Below are positions 45,454-56,480 of a stretch of 64,000 nt of DNA, one piece after another; the stretch's first letter is position 1, and each line of letters begins with the position of its first letter. Position numbers and translations under genes: made by a program. Source of the DNA: Chitinophagales bacterium (GTDB lineage: Bacteria; Bacteroidota; Bacteroidia; Chitinophagales; Saprospiraceae); contig JAIXKS010000037.1 in the NCBI GenBank assembly GCA_026928325.1, forward strand, positions 46,711 to 110,710, read 5' to 3'. A model generated the notes under the pieces. It searched no databases and was not told the DNA's origin. It was given only the letters and a program-made list of their open reading frames with translations.

Positions 45454-45462
45454 TTACCAGAC

Positions 45463-45536
45463 TTACCGGATACAAAAACAAAAAGCAATGAAAACAAGGC
45501 TTTTATAACACAAACAAATTACCGGATATTACCGGA
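45463..45536 (+). promoter_or_regulatory. three TTACCGGA sites before hsdM
   Basis: TTACCGGA occurs at 45463-45470, 45519-45526 and 45529-45536 in the 97-bp gap before hsdM, the last two 10 bp apart. The number of copies in so short a gap suggests a binding site for a regulator, or methylation sites. No promoter match is convincing here. Confidence 0.35.
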
Positions 45537-45550
45537 ATAAAATAAAAAAT

Positions 45551-47035
45551 ATGAGCAACAATACATCTTCAATCGTCAGTAAAGTATGGAGTTTCTGTAA
45601 TCCTCTACGCGATGTAGGCGTAGGATACGGTGATTATTTGGAACAACTTACTTATTTGCTTTTCCTGAAAATGGCAGATGAATACAGCAAACCGCCACAC
45701 AACCGAGAACTGCCTATTCCAAAGGAATATAATTGGGAAAGTTTGACCAATAAAAAAGGGGCAGAATTGGAATTGCATTATGTGCATTTGCTTCGTGAAT
45801 TGAGTAATGCCAAAGGAATTTTGGGGCAAATATTTACCAAAAGTCAAAACAAAATCCAAGACCCTGCAATGTTGGCAAAAATCATTGATATGATTGACAG
45901 CGAACAATGGCTAGTTTTGGGTGCTGATGTGAAAGGCGATATTTATGAAAGACTCTTGGAGCAAAACGCACAAGATGTCAAAAGTGGTGCAGGACAGTAT
46001 TTTACGCCTCGACCTTTGATTCGGGCGATGGTGGAATGTGTTCAACCAAAACCGATGAAAACCATTGCCGACCCTGCTTGCGGAACAGGTGGTTTCTTCT
46101 TGGCTGCTTATGATTATATTGTCGAAAACAACAAACTCAATAAAGAACAAAACCAATTTTTGAAATTGGAAACGTTTTTTGGAAATGAGATTGTTGCCGG
46201 GACCAGACGATTGGCTTTAATGAATTTGTTTTTACACAACATCGGCGACATCGAAAGCGATAACTTTATTTCTCCTGCCGATGCCTTGATTGCTGCTTCG
46301 CCCATCACTTATGATTATGTTTTAGCTAATCCGCCATTTGGAAAAAAGAGTTCGCAAACCTTTACCAATGAAGAAGGCGAGTTGGAAAAAGACGATTTAA
46401 CCTATAACAGGCAAGACTTTTGGGCGACTACAAGTAACAAACAATTGAATTTTGTGCAACATATTCGTTCGATGCTTAAAACGACCGGAATGGCGGCAGT
46501 GGTTGTTCCAGACAATGTTTTGTTTGAGGGTGGTGCCGGCGAAACCGTTCGTAAAAAATTATTGGAAACCACCGATTTACATACCATTTTGCGTTTACCA
46601 ACAGGTATATTTTATGCACAAGGTGTAAAAGCAAACGTAATTTTCTTCGATAACAAACCGGCAAGCAAAGACCCGTGGACAAAAGAGATTTGGGTGTATG
46701 ATTACCGAACCAATATCCATCATACCTTGAAGAAAAATCCGTTGAACATTGAAGTTTTAAGAGATTTTATCGAATGTTACCAAGCCGAAAACAGAAACAA
46801 ACGTACAGAAACCTATCACCCGGAAACCAATCCTGATGGGCGTTGGAGAAGGTTCACTTATGAGGAAATCATAGCGAGAGATAAAACAAGTTTGGATATT
46901 TCTTGGCTCAAAGACCAGTCTTTAGCAGATTTGGACAATCTTCCCGACCCTGATGAATTGGCAGAAGAAATTATTGAAAATTTGGAAGCAGGATTGGAAA
47001 GTTTCAGAGCGATAATATCGTCTCTAAATAAATAG
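45551..47035 (+). CDS. hsdM: type I DNA methyltransferase, M subunit
   Basis: HsdM transfers a methyl group from S-adenosylmethionine to adenine N6 at the site chosen by HsdS. The N-terminal HsdM domain (about 5-135, LRDVGVGYGDYLEQLTYLLFLKMADE) precedes the N6-methylase domain, with motif I DPACGTGGF (174-182) and motif IV NPPF (260-263). The 494-aa length is normal. It is the last gene of the island, separated from hsdS by the DUF4062 and AlbA_2 genes. Confidence 0.96.
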   Translation: MSNNTSSIVSKVWSFCNPLRDVGVGYGDYLEQLTYLLFLKMADEYSKPPHNRELPIPKEYNWESLTNKKGAELELHYVHLLRELSNAKGILGQIFTKSQNKIQDPAMLAKIIDMIDSEQWLVLGADVKGDIYERLLEQNAQDVKSGAGQYFTPRPLIRAMVECVQPKPMKTIADPACGTGGFFLAAYDYIVENNKLNKEQNQFLKLETFFGNEIVAGTRRLALMNLFLHNIGDIESDNFISPADALIAASPITYDYVLANPPFGKKSSQTFTNEEGELEKDDLTYNRQDFWATTSNKQLNFVQHIRSMLKTTGMAAVVVPDNVLFEGGAGETVRKKLLETTDLHTILRLPTGIFYAQGVKANVIFFDNKPASKDPWTKEIWVYDYRTNIHHTLKKNPLNIEVLRDFIECYQAENRNKRTETYHPETNPDGRWRRFTYEEIIARDKTSLDISWLKDQSLADLDNLPDPDELAEEIIENLEAGLESFRAIISSLNK

Positions 47036-47081
47036 AACAAATATGATAGTAAAGCATAACAACGTCAATAATAAAGTTTAG

Positions 47082-47161
47082 AACGAGACAGCTCGAATCG
47101 ATACCAAGTTTTTGTATCTGGCAGAATGACTTAAAACACTAGAACTTTGTATTTCAACTGG
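47082..47161 (+). repeat. right flanking direct repeat of the restriction island
   Basis: AACGAGACAGCTCGAAT (47082-47098) and the block 47131-47161 (core GAACTTTGTATTTCAAC) match the blocks before hsdR in order and orientation, with about 25 extra bases between them here. The rest of the 297-bp gap after hsdM holds no gene. Confidence 0.5.
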
Positions 47162-47231
47162 AGTTTTTCGTTCCGAAACTTGCACAAATACCCTAAAATC
47201 TGCCAGACCCTAGCCAAAAAAACATATAATC

Positions 47232-47273
47232 AAAAAAAAGTGGCAACCTGCTTACATGCTGGTTAGCCACTTT
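47232..47273 (-). terminator. intrinsic terminator for the tyrosine phenol-lyase gene
   Basis: AAGTGGC-AACC-tGC pairs with GC-tGGTT-aGCCACTT around a short loop. On the minus strand the stem is followed by a run of T (complement of 47232-47239). It lies about 60 nt beyond the stop codon. Confidence 0.85.
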
Positions 47274-47332
47274 CATAAAATCGCTTCGTTATATTTTCTA
47301 TTACCTTTCTTGATATAGCGATCTACTTTCTA

Positions 47333-48742
<1,410 letters not shown>

Positions 48743-48982
48743 TTAAGACATTTTTGTCTTATTAACAAAACGAAGGTATTCCTGTTTATCAAATCTGTAT
48801 GACTTTCGTCATATTAATGTCAATTTAAACCCAATAATTATCCCGAAATTATTCAATTGCACATAAGTTTAAATTCACCCAATGGCATCCTTGCAAATGC
48901 TGTCATCCAACATGCGAACAGCTCTATTCCTAATAATGGGTTAAATTCATGCCTTGAATGTCACGATTTTCAGATAAAACTC

Positions 48983-48990
48983 TAATTTTG
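48983..48990 (+). promoter_or_regulatory. -7 promoter element for the lipoprotein gene
   Basis: TAATTTTG matches TAnnTTTG and lies 29 nt before the ATG at 49020. The nearest TTG upstream is 26 nt away. The remainder of the 310-bp gap (48710-49019) shows no gene. Confidence 0.45.
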
Positions 48991-49019
48991 CATTTCTAAA
49001 ACCTAAAAACATAAAGCAC

Positions 49020-49529
49020 ATGAAGCAATTTCTTATATTTTGTCTTGCCTTGACATTATTTGCATGTAAAAACACGCCCGCTACTACTAGCGAACCAGCG
49101 GTTTCCAATGAAGTACAAACAGAGCAAGCGGCACCAACCGTAGAAGCAAATTCTAATGATAAACCCTCTATGGCCGATGCTGGTCAATATGTGGGTAAAA
49201 AGCCGTCTGAAGTTGACCTTTTCAGCAAATACAACTTGGAAAACCGAATTGAGCAAATGTTGAAAGGAGAATATCAAAATTTCGTAGAAAGCCGTACCGA
49301 AGAATCTGTGATTAATAAAGACGGAGAAATTCTGTATTTCGTCGTTTGTAAAGCATCCAGCTGCCCGGCCAACAAATATTTTGTTATTTTGGATATGTTG
49401 GATAGCAATGTCAATGTCATTTCTATAAGAGGTAATCTCCCAAAAAGTTACGAAGAATCCGCTATCATTGGTATGACGGATAAGATTGCTAATTATTTTC
49501 AAAGAACACTAGGATCTCCAAAAATATAA
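49020..49529 (+). CDS. putative lipoprotein of unknown function
   Basis: The 169-aa protein has a lipoprotein signal (MKQFLIFCLALTLFAC, Cys16 as the acylated residue). A low-complexity Thr/Ala/Glu-rich linker (about 18-50) precedes a globular domain containing VCKASSCPANKYFVILD, with two Cys that could form a disulfide. It is probably anchored in the envelope facing the periplasm. I do not recognise the domain. It stands alone between the tpl gene and a convergent DUF4249 gene. Confidence 0.8.
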   Translation: MKQFLIFCLALTLFACKNTPATTSEPAVSNEVQTEQAAPTVEANSNDKPSMADAGQYVGKKPSEVDLFSKYNLENRIEQMLKGEYQNFVESRTEESVINKDGEILYFVVCKASSCPANKYFVILDMLDSNVNVISIRGNLPKSYEESAIIGMTDKIANYFQRTLGSPKI

Positions 49530-49549
49530 GCACGAAATCCTTTTTTTAA

Positions 49550-50512
49550 CTATTTCGGCGGACAATAAAGGCGATATACACGAACGGTATAGCCACCCCA
49601 AATCCCAAGTCCTCCTTGAATATTGGAGGTTACTCTCGTGTAGGACGAAAAGGAACCACTATTGGCAGCAGCATAATCTCGAGTATTCCAAAAGTCAAAA
49701 TGGGCTTTGTCTATCGTACACCATTTGATGTATGCACTATCTCCTCGTACATAGAGACCAAAAGTGTCCGGATCAAAGTCTCCGTTTCGCCTTTGGGCAC
49801 GTTGTAAAGGTATCTCGAAAGCCTTGCCATTAAATATTGCATCGTCAATCACAGACCCAAAAGGTGGTGGTATAAACTGTCTGTCTCGTTCTGTTGCCGT
49901 CAAGTATCGATAAAAATTAGCTTCTTCTGCCGGATCTTCAACCATCACCCTTAATTCAGCCATTGTATCAATAGCTAATCCTGCCGGCTCGACCCATTTG
50001 AAATCATATAAGTCAACACCGCTAGGAAGCGTTGTCGTAGCTGTCAATATCTGATCATCAACCTTCACCGTCAAATCGTATCGCCGACCTTCTGCTCTTA
50101 TCAACTGGTCAGCCAGATCGATATAGACACAAATATTGGATTGCAATGAATCTGTATTGATGCCGAGCAGCTCTCCAGCTTTCTTTTTGATGTCGTCCGG
50201 TAGATCCTGCAAACACAACGCTGTAAATTGTACGGTTTGATCGCCATCGAACACGGATACCTCCGCATTTTTTACAAATAAATCGCCAAAATCTTGCCCA
50301 TCTATAGAGGCAATAAAAGGAATGCTCTTCGTCAAAAACACGTAAGCTGGTAGCGAGCCAATCCCAGTTTCAACATAGCCTTCGACCACGATTTGCGGCT
50401 CATATAGGGATGTATCTGGTGTAAATGGCTCTTCACACGATACAAACACGACCATCGCAAACAAAACGAAGCTCCAATACTTCAAAATATCGGTATTTTT
50501 GATCTTAATCAT
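49550..50512 (-). CDS. DUF4249 outer-membrane lipoprotein
   Basis: This 320-aa lipoprotein has its signal at the N terminus (YWSFVLFAMVVFVSC) and the DUF4249 opening CEEPFTPDTSLYEPQIVVEGYVETG. Later parts (VYIDLADQLIRAEGRRYDLTVKV, TATTTLPSG) are usual for the family. Such proteins are encoded next to TonB-dependent receptors and are thought to be accessory lipoproteins of the transport complex. It overlaps the receptor gene upstream by 8 bp, so the two are translationally coupled. Confidence 0.9.
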   Translation of the reverse strand: MIKIKNTDILKYWSFVLFAMVVFVSCEEPFTPDTSLYEPQIVVEGYVETGIGSLPAYVFLTKSIPFIASIDGQDFGDLFVKNAEVSVFDGDQTVQFTALCLQDLPDDIKKKAGELLGINTDSLQSNICVYIDLADQLIRAEGRRYDLTVKVDDQILTATTTLPSGVDLYDFKWVEPAGLAIDTMAELRVMVEDPAEEANFYRYLTATERDRQFIPPPFGSVIDDAIFNGKAFEIPLQRAQRRNGDFDPDTFGLYVRGDSAYIKWCTIDKAHFDFWNTRDYAAANSGSFSSYTRVTSNIQGGLGIWGGYTVRVYRLYCPPK

Positions 50513-52844
50513 TCCACTTAAAATTATAGGTGATACTTGGTATTAATGGAAAAATAGTGATTTGAGTCGCATCAATACTTGTTTTTCCTGATTCGAAGTC
50601 AGATTGTGTTTCGTAATTGATGAAGAATGGGTTTTTTCTGTTATATGTATTGTACAAAGAAAAAGTCCAACTTCCTTTAAATTTCCTTTTTGAATCCGGT
50701 CTTGGCGTATAAGTAGCCGATATATCCAATCTGTGATAATCATTGAGCCGTGCACTATTCCGAGGCCCATAAAAGAGATTTAAGTTTTGCTCTATGAGAA
50801 AAAAACCACTTACTGGCGTATATAGTTTTCCAGTACCATAAATAAAGACCGCACCAAAATCCCATTTTTTTGACAAGTTATAATTGGCTACTATCGACAA
50901 ATCATGCGGACGATCATATACCGCCGGATACCACCTGCCCGATTCGATATCCGGAAACGAGCGTTCTGACTTAGACAAGGTATATCCAATCCAACCATTG
51001 AGTTTGCCTTTTGACTTTTTAATAAAAAACTCTGCGCCATACGCTCTCCCTATCCCTGAAACGAAGGCATCTTCGACATCCTTGGAGATGTCCGCAACGT
51101 AATTATCGGCATAATCAATCTGGTTTTTCAAGTCTTTATAATAAACCTCAAAAGATATTTCATAAATGTCATTTTGTAGATTTTTAAATATTCCCGCTGC
51201 ATACTGAATGCCTCGCTGAGGCTTCACAGTTTCTGTGCTGGGTACCCATACATCCGCAGGCAAGGTACTTGAAGAGTTGGATACCAAATGTACATATTGG
51301 GTCGTTGCTGCTACACCCGATTTAAAACTTAGATCTTTATTTATTCTATAATTTACCGATAATCTGGGTTCTAAGCCACCATAAGTTTTTACGGATTCTA
51401 AACGACCATATTCTTTAAAATCAATTTTCGAAGTATAGGGACCTGTTTGCTGAAATGCACTCAAGCGGATTCCTGCATTCACATGCCATTTATTGCTAAG
51501 TTTCATATCATCTAAAAAATAAACCGCTGTTTCGTGACCGTATTTGGATTGGAGATTACTACTAAACTCGACTTCTCCACTTGATGCTTGGGCTGTATTG
51601 GGTGTCATCGTGTGGTAGGTGTAGTTTGCTCCATACTTTAAGGTATGGATCGTATTATAATAATGCTCCACTTCAGCCTTTAAATTCCAATCTTTAACGC
51701 CTGAAAACAATTTAAAAACAAAATCTTCTTGTCCACCTGTAAATGTAAATCTATAATCATTGTAAATGGCCGAAACATTCATAAACATTTTATGGTTGAA
51801 CAGATGGTTCCATCGCAAGGTTGCCGTTTTATTTCCATAAGGCATATCAAAATAAAAATTGCGCGTTGCTTGCCTAAATTTCAAAATGTCATCACCAAAA
51901 TATCCGCTGAAGAATATTCGATCTTTATCCGAAAATGTATAATTCCATTTGGTATTCAGGTCATAAAAATAATAATTCGTTCCTTCAAATTTCCCACCTT
52001 TTAGTGCGGGTTGTACTAGATCCAAAATGTAGGTACGTCGTCCCGAAATGATAAAGGAACTTTTGTTTTTTACGACGGGACCTTGCACCGTAAGTCTTGA
52101 AGATATTAAGCCAATACCTCCTTCTACAATATATCTTTGATCATTGCCTTCCTTCATTTGAATGTCCAAAACGGACGATAAGCGACCACCAAAATTGGCT
52201 GGCATTCCTCCTTTGATCAAGGTCGTATTTTTCAAGGCATCGGAATTAAACACCGAAAAAAATCCCAGCATATGCCCGGAATTATATACCAAGGCTTCAT
52301 CTAATAACACTAGGTTTTGGTCTGGTCCGCCACCGCGCACATAAAATCCGGCATTCCCTTCGCCCGATGACAGCACACCAGGAAGTAATTGAATCGATTT
52401 TAACACGTCAATTTCACCGAAAATAGCAGGTAGCTTTTTAATATTCTCAATCGGCACTTCGATGGTGCCCATTTGCGTACTTTCTACATTTTTACGGCGC
52501 TCTTCCCGATCCGCCGAAATGATCACTTCCTGGATAACGACACCTTCTGAAAGTTGAATATTTTTAGCCAGATTTTGACTGATGCTTACGGGAATGACAT
52601 ATGGTTCGTAACCGACATAACTAACGCTCAATTGGTATTCACCCTTGGGTATCGTCAAAGAATAAAATCCATAATGATTGGTCACTGTCGTGAATGTCTT
52701 CTCGCCAACTAGCACGATACTCACGCCGATCATGGTTTCGCCGCTGTCCTGATCTTTCACATAACCACTGATGGAGAAATTTCCTTGCCCCATTGCAACG
52801 GTAGTCAAAAAAAACAACGAAAACAAGACAAAAAACGGGTTCAT
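50505..52844 (-). CDS. TonB-dependent receptor
   Basis: This outer-membrane beta-barrel transporter is powered by TonB. The start is placed at 52844 (MNPFFVLFSLFFLTTVAMGQ, a good signal peptide) rather than 52886. A carboxypeptidase-regulatory-like domain (FSISGYVKDQDSGETMIGVSI) is followed by the plug (IQLLPGVLSSGEGNAGFYVRGGGPDQNLVLLDEA) and a barrel of about 550 residues ending in SITYNFKWND. The ligand is unknown. This subgroup paired with DUF4249 is common in Bacteroidota and usually not tied to a glycan locus. No SusD partner is present. Confidence 0.94.
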   Translation of the reverse strand: MNPFFVLFSLFFLTTVAMGQGNFSISGYVKDQDSGETMIGVSIVLVGEKTFTTVTNHYGFYSLTIPKGEYQLSVSYVGYEPYVIPVSISQNLAKNIQLSEGVVIQEVIISADREERRKNVESTQMGTIEVPIENIKKLPAIFGEIDVLKSIQLLPGVLSSGEGNAGFYVRGGGPDQNLVLLDEALVYNSGHMLGFFSVFNSDALKNTTLIKGGMPANFGGRLSSVLDIQMKEGNDQRYIVEGGIGLISSRLTVQGPVVKNKSSFIISGRRTYILDLVQPALKGGKFEGTNYYFYDLNTKWNYTFSDKDRIFFSGYFGDDILKFRQATRNFYFDMPYGNKTATLRWNHLFNHKMFMNVSAIYNDYRFTFTGGQEDFVFKLFSGVKDWNLKAEVEHYYNTIHTLKYGANYTYHTMTPNTAQASSGEVEFSSNLQSKYGHETAVYFLDDMKLSNKWHVNAGIRLSAFQQTGPYTSKIDFKEYGRLESVKTYGGLEPRLSVNYRINKDLSFKSGVAATTQYVHLVSNSSSTLPADVWVPSTETVKPQRGIQYAAGIFKNLQNDIYEISFEVYYKDLKNQIDYADNYVADISKDVEDAFVSGIGRAYGAEFFIKKSKGKLNGWIGYTLSKSERSFPDIESGRWYPAVYDRPHDLSIVANYNLSKKWDFGAVFIYGTGKLYTPVSGFFLIEQNLNLFYGPRNSARLNDYHRLDISATYTPRPDSKRKFKGSWTFSLYNTYNRKNPFFINYETQSDFESGKTSIDATQITIFPLIPSITYNFKWND

Positions 52845-52954
52845 AACCTTCGTACCTCTTAAAACATCCCTAAAAAAAAATCCCACACTTATAATATTTA
52901 AAATCTCTTATACTCAAACCATTGTAGCAACCATCATAAAAAGCGAATGACCTT

Positions 52955-54229
52955 TTACGTCTTACGCTTCTTTTTTTCAGCTGCAGGAAAAAGGATATTA
53001 TTCAAAATCAATCGATATCCCGGACTATTGGGATGCAAACTAAGGTCTGTTTCCGGATCACCCACCAAATGTTGGTAATCTTCAGGATCATGCCCACCGT
53101 AAAATGTCCATGTCCCAAATCCTCTCGTTCCATGAATATACCGTGCCTCTCCAGCTGATTTATTATCTCCGAGAATCAATACATCCGGTTTAATTGTTGA
53201 TTTTTTGAATGCTGTGGTCTGCCCCATAAACCCTTTAACCGTAGTGGTATGATTCTGCACGAGCATCGTCGGTATCGGATCCCACTTTGCCGAAAATTCA
53301 AAAAGATTGAAGTAATCTAACTCTGGTTTGACCTTTCTACCCTTATTCTCTATTTCTGAATGTTCGTAAATCATAGGATTCAAATTGAGTTGAAAGTTTC
53401 TAAAGGCAAAAGTTTTACTAAAATCCAATTTGCTATTGGCGTCCACATCATAGCCATCGTTATCATAGACATCGGCACAGATATCGATACCTTCTGCCGC
53501 AAGGGCTATATCATAAGTATCCGTAGCCGAACACATAGCAAACATAAATCCACCGCCTTCTACGTATTCTTTAATCTTTTTGGCTACAGCCAATTTTAAT
53601 TGAGACACCTTATTAAATCCTAGACTTTTGGCCAATTGCTCGGTCTTTTGTTCATTTAGTTTATACCAAGCCGTCCCTCCTTGACTCGCATAAAACTTAC
53701 CATATTGCCCCGTAAAGTCTTCGTGGTGTAAGTGCAACCAATCGTATTGTGCAAGTTTACCCTCGAGCACTTCGCGGTCATAAACTTGTTCAAATGGTAT
53801 CTCGGCATAGGTAAGTACCAAAGTCACCGCATCATCCCAAGGCTGTATCCGACCTCCGCGAGGATTGAAATCCGGTGTATAAACCGCAATTTTAGGTGCT
53901 TTCTCCAATTTTACGGCTTCTTGATTGAGTTCGGGATTTGCTATTTCATTTCGAATGGATATCCATTGAGCATCGGAAATCACATTGTACGAAACACCAC
54001 GCACCTTCAATTCTGTTTCGATTCGATTGGCATACGGAAAGGCAAAACTGCCTCCGCGATAGTTCAATAGCCAATAAGCTTCAATACCTTGATCGATGAC
54101 CCAATAGGTAATTCCATAAGCTTTCAGATGATCTTTTTGTTTATCATGCTCCATCGGAACAAGAATATAGGACGCATCCAACCGGAATACTGAAAATATT
54201 CCCAAAAGAAATACAATTAATAACCTCAC
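52955..54229 (-). CDS. secreted GATase-like protein, family often named 'asparagine synthetase B'
   Basis: The 424-aa protein has a signal peptide (LLIVFLLGIFSVFRLDAS). It opens with ILVPMEHDKQKDHLKAYGITYWVIDQGIEAYWLLNYRGGSF, typical of a Bacteroidota family widely labelled asparagine synthetase B. It has none of the parts of that enzyme: no N-terminal Cys nucleophile, no PP-loop SGGxDS. The stretch EYVEGGGFMFAMCSATDTYDIAL instead resembles the nucleophile-elbow region of class I glutamine-amidotransferase folds. Function is unknown, and the export signal argues against amino-acid synthesis. Confidence 0.82.
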   Translation of the reverse strand: MRLLIVFLLGIFSVFRLDASYILVPMEHDKQKDHLKAYGITYWVIDQGIEAYWLLNYRGGSFAFPYANRIETELKVRGVSYNVISDAQWISIRNEIANPELNQEAVKLEKAPKIAVYTPDFNPRGGRIQPWDDAVTLVLTYAEIPFEQVYDREVLEGKLAQYDWLHLHHEDFTGQYGKFYASQGGTAWYKLNEQKTEQLAKSLGFNKVSQLKLAVAKKIKEYVEGGGFMFAMCSATDTYDIALAAEGIDICADVYDNDGYDVDANSKLDFSKTFAFRNFQLNLNPMIYEHSEIENKGRKVKPELDYFNLFEFSAKWDPIPTMLVQNHTTTVKGFMGQTTAFKKSTIKPDVLILGDNKSAGEARYIHGTRGFGTWTFYGGHDPEDYQHLVGDPETDLSLHPNSPGYRLILNNILFPAAEKKKRKT

Positions 54230-54366
54230 TATAATCTTTTTTTATTTTAAAACGTTTATGCTATTCATAAGATTGCAAATAATATTTAAAAATTTCTTAA
54301 TCCATTAATTTATAATAAATAAATGTATAATTTTTTAAATATTTGCACCGTAATAGAAATTAACAC

Positions 54367-56469
54367 GTGATAAATACATTTAGTTTTCCATACCCTTGGT
54401 GGTTTTTCTTTTTTTGTCTAATTTCTGGAATAGGCTATGCGCTAGCCATGTACCTAAAAGAAAAAAGATTTTCAGACCAAAGCCCATGGTTTACTAGAAT
54501 CCTTGGTACTCTTAGAGCTCTTAGTGTATTTCTTATCGCCCTCCTTTTATTGTCGCCTTTTATTAAAACAATCCAAGAAGACATTAAGCGACCTTTGATC
54601 GTCATTGCTTCCGATAGATCCGCTTCTATTGAGGCTGTAGAAAGCCCTGAAAACCTAAAACGCTATAACGAGGAGGTTGGCAATTTAAGCAAAACACTTG
54701 CTAACCAATATGAAGTCAAAACGCTGGACTTTGCCACGGAGGTCTATCCTCAAAAGCAGGACAGCCTCCTAGATAAAAGCACCAATATCAGTCAACTTTT
54801 CCGCTATATAGACGATAATTATGGCGATCAGAATCTTGGCGCCGTCATAGTCGGAACGGATGGTATCTACAATGAAGGCAGCAATCCATTGTATATGTCT
54901 TATCGTTCGGCTGCGCCTATCTACACGATTGCATTAGGCGATACAACGCAGAAAAAAGACTTGTATATACAAAATGTCCTTTATAACAACATCGCGTATC
55001 TTGGTGACAAATTTCCGGTTCAAATCGACATCTCAGCCTTCAATGGCGAAGGACAGACTACTCGCGTGTCCCTTGAAGCCATTAGCGGAAGCAGCACAAG
55101 AAAAATCGCTGATGAAGTCATCAATTTAGACACCAAGCACTTCTTTACGACAAAAACCTTTATCATTGACGCCCTAAATAGCGGTGTGAATCGATACAGA
55201 GTGCACCTCACAACCATAGATGGCGAACAAAATATTCATAATAACACCAAGGATTTTTTTGTTGAGATCCTCGATGCTCGTCAAAAAATCTTGGTTATCG
55301 GCAATGCACCACATCCCGATTTAGGCGCTATAAAAAACATCATCACCGAAAACAAAAATTATGAGGTTACCCTTAGTTTTATAAGTGATTTCAAAGATAA
55401 TCCTGCTAATTACAACATGGTTATTTTTCACAATCTGCCTTCTGAAACCAACGGCATTGCACCGATTATTTCCCAGATGAATAAACTTGGTATTCCTAGA
55501 ATATTCATTATTGGTATGCAGACCTCAATCGGACAGCTTAACGCAATCCAAGACGTGGTCAACATCATCGGAAACAGTAGAAATATCGAAGAAATACAGG
55601 CAGACTACAATCCCGGATTTACGCTATTTACTACTACGGATGAATTAAAAAACAACCTAAAAATGTTTCCGCCTTTAAAAACGCCATTTGGCGAATATCG
55701 GGCGAGTAATACCGCTTCCGTATTTTTGTATCAAAATATAAAAAAGATTAAAACGAATTATCCGCTGATTGCTTTTGAAGAAAAAAACAATGTAAAAACT
55801 GCAATTATAGCCGGTGAAGGTTTATGGCGATGGCGATTGGTGGATTACTTACAGCACAAAAATTATGACCTTGTCAAAGAGCTAGTCAATAAAACAGTGC
55901 TTTTAACTTCCGTAAAATCCGATAAAAGAAAATTTAGAGTCAGTACATCAAAAAATCTGTACAAAGACAATGAACCCATCCAATTTGATGGCCAATTGTA
56001 TAATGAAAGCTACGAATTGATTAATGATCCTGACGTAAAACTCACGATAAAAGATGAAAATGGCAAAGAATATCCTTTCACCTTTTCAAAAACTTTAAAT
56101 TATTATACCCTAAATGCAGGCCTTTTCCCACAAGGTAGTTATAGCTATACCGCTACGACTCAACAAAATGGAAAAACGCTCACTGCTACAGGTCAATTCA
56201 ATTGCGAATCCTTGCAATTAGAATTATTCGACCTAACAGCCCGACATGGTCTATTGAGAAGCATGAGCGACCAGCATGGAGGAATGATGGTGTACCCTTC
56301 GAACATATCAGAACTTCAGCGTATTTTAGTGGAAAATAAAAACATCAAACCCGTCATGTACGAAACTAGGAGTACCATCGGTATTATTCATTTAAAATGG
56401 TTGTTTTTCGTTATCCTGGGATTGTTGACTATAGAGTGGTTTGTACGAAGGTATTCGGGTAATTATTAA
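54367..56469 (+). CDS. VWA-like membrane protein
   Basis: This 700-aa protein starts with GTG. Two N-terminal membrane helices (about 9-30 and 46-65) precede a von Willebrand A-like domain. The metal-site signature DxSxS is present (VIASDRSASIEA), with VGTDGIYNEG as a later loop. Beta-sandwich-like repeats and a glutamine-amidotransferase-like segment follow (KILVIGNAPHPDLGAIKNII). A final helix (about 676-693) anchors the C terminus. This domain order occurs in uncharacterised Bacteroidota membrane proteins near BatA-like genes. The cysteine desulfurase gene begins 11 bp later, so the two may be co-transcribed. Confidence 0.8.
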   Translation: MINTFSFPYPWWFFFFCLISGIGYALAMYLKEKRFSDQSPWFTRILGTLRALSVFLIALLLLSPFIKTIQEDIKRPLIVIASDRSASIEAVESPENLKRYNEEVGNLSKTLANQYEVKTLDFATEVYPQKQDSLLDKSTNISQLFRYIDDNYGDQNLGAVIVGTDGIYNEGSNPLYMSYRSAAPIYTIALGDTTQKKDLYIQNVLYNNIAYLGDKFPVQIDISAFNGEGQTTRVSLEAISGSSTRKIADEVINLDTKHFFTTKTFIIDALNSGVNRYRVHLTTIDGEQNIHNNTKDFFVEILDARQKILVIGNAPHPDLGAIKNIITENKNYEVTLSFISDFKDNPANYNMVIFHNLPSETNGIAPIISQMNKLGIPRIFIIGMQTSIGQLNAIQDVVNIIGNSRNIEEIQADYNPGFTLFTTTDELKNNLKMFPPLKTPFGEYRASNTASVFLYQNIKKIKTNYPLIAFEEKNNVKTAIIAGEGLWRWRLVDYLQHKNYDLVKELVNKTVLLTSVKSDKRKFRVSTSKNLYKDNEPIQFDGQLYNESYELINDPDVKLTIKDENGKEYPFTFSKTLNYYTLNAGLFPQGSYSYTATTQQNGKTLTATGQFNCESLQLELFDLTARHGLLRSMSDQHGGMMVYPSNISELQRILVENKNIKPVMYETRSTIGIIHLKWLFFVILGLLTIEWFVRRYSGNY

Positions 56470-56480
56470 AATCCAAGACC

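Noticed and set aside
36562-47035. Prophage or integrative element
   Set aside because: No integrase, transposase, structural phage gene or tRNA attachment site is visible, so it is called a restriction island only.
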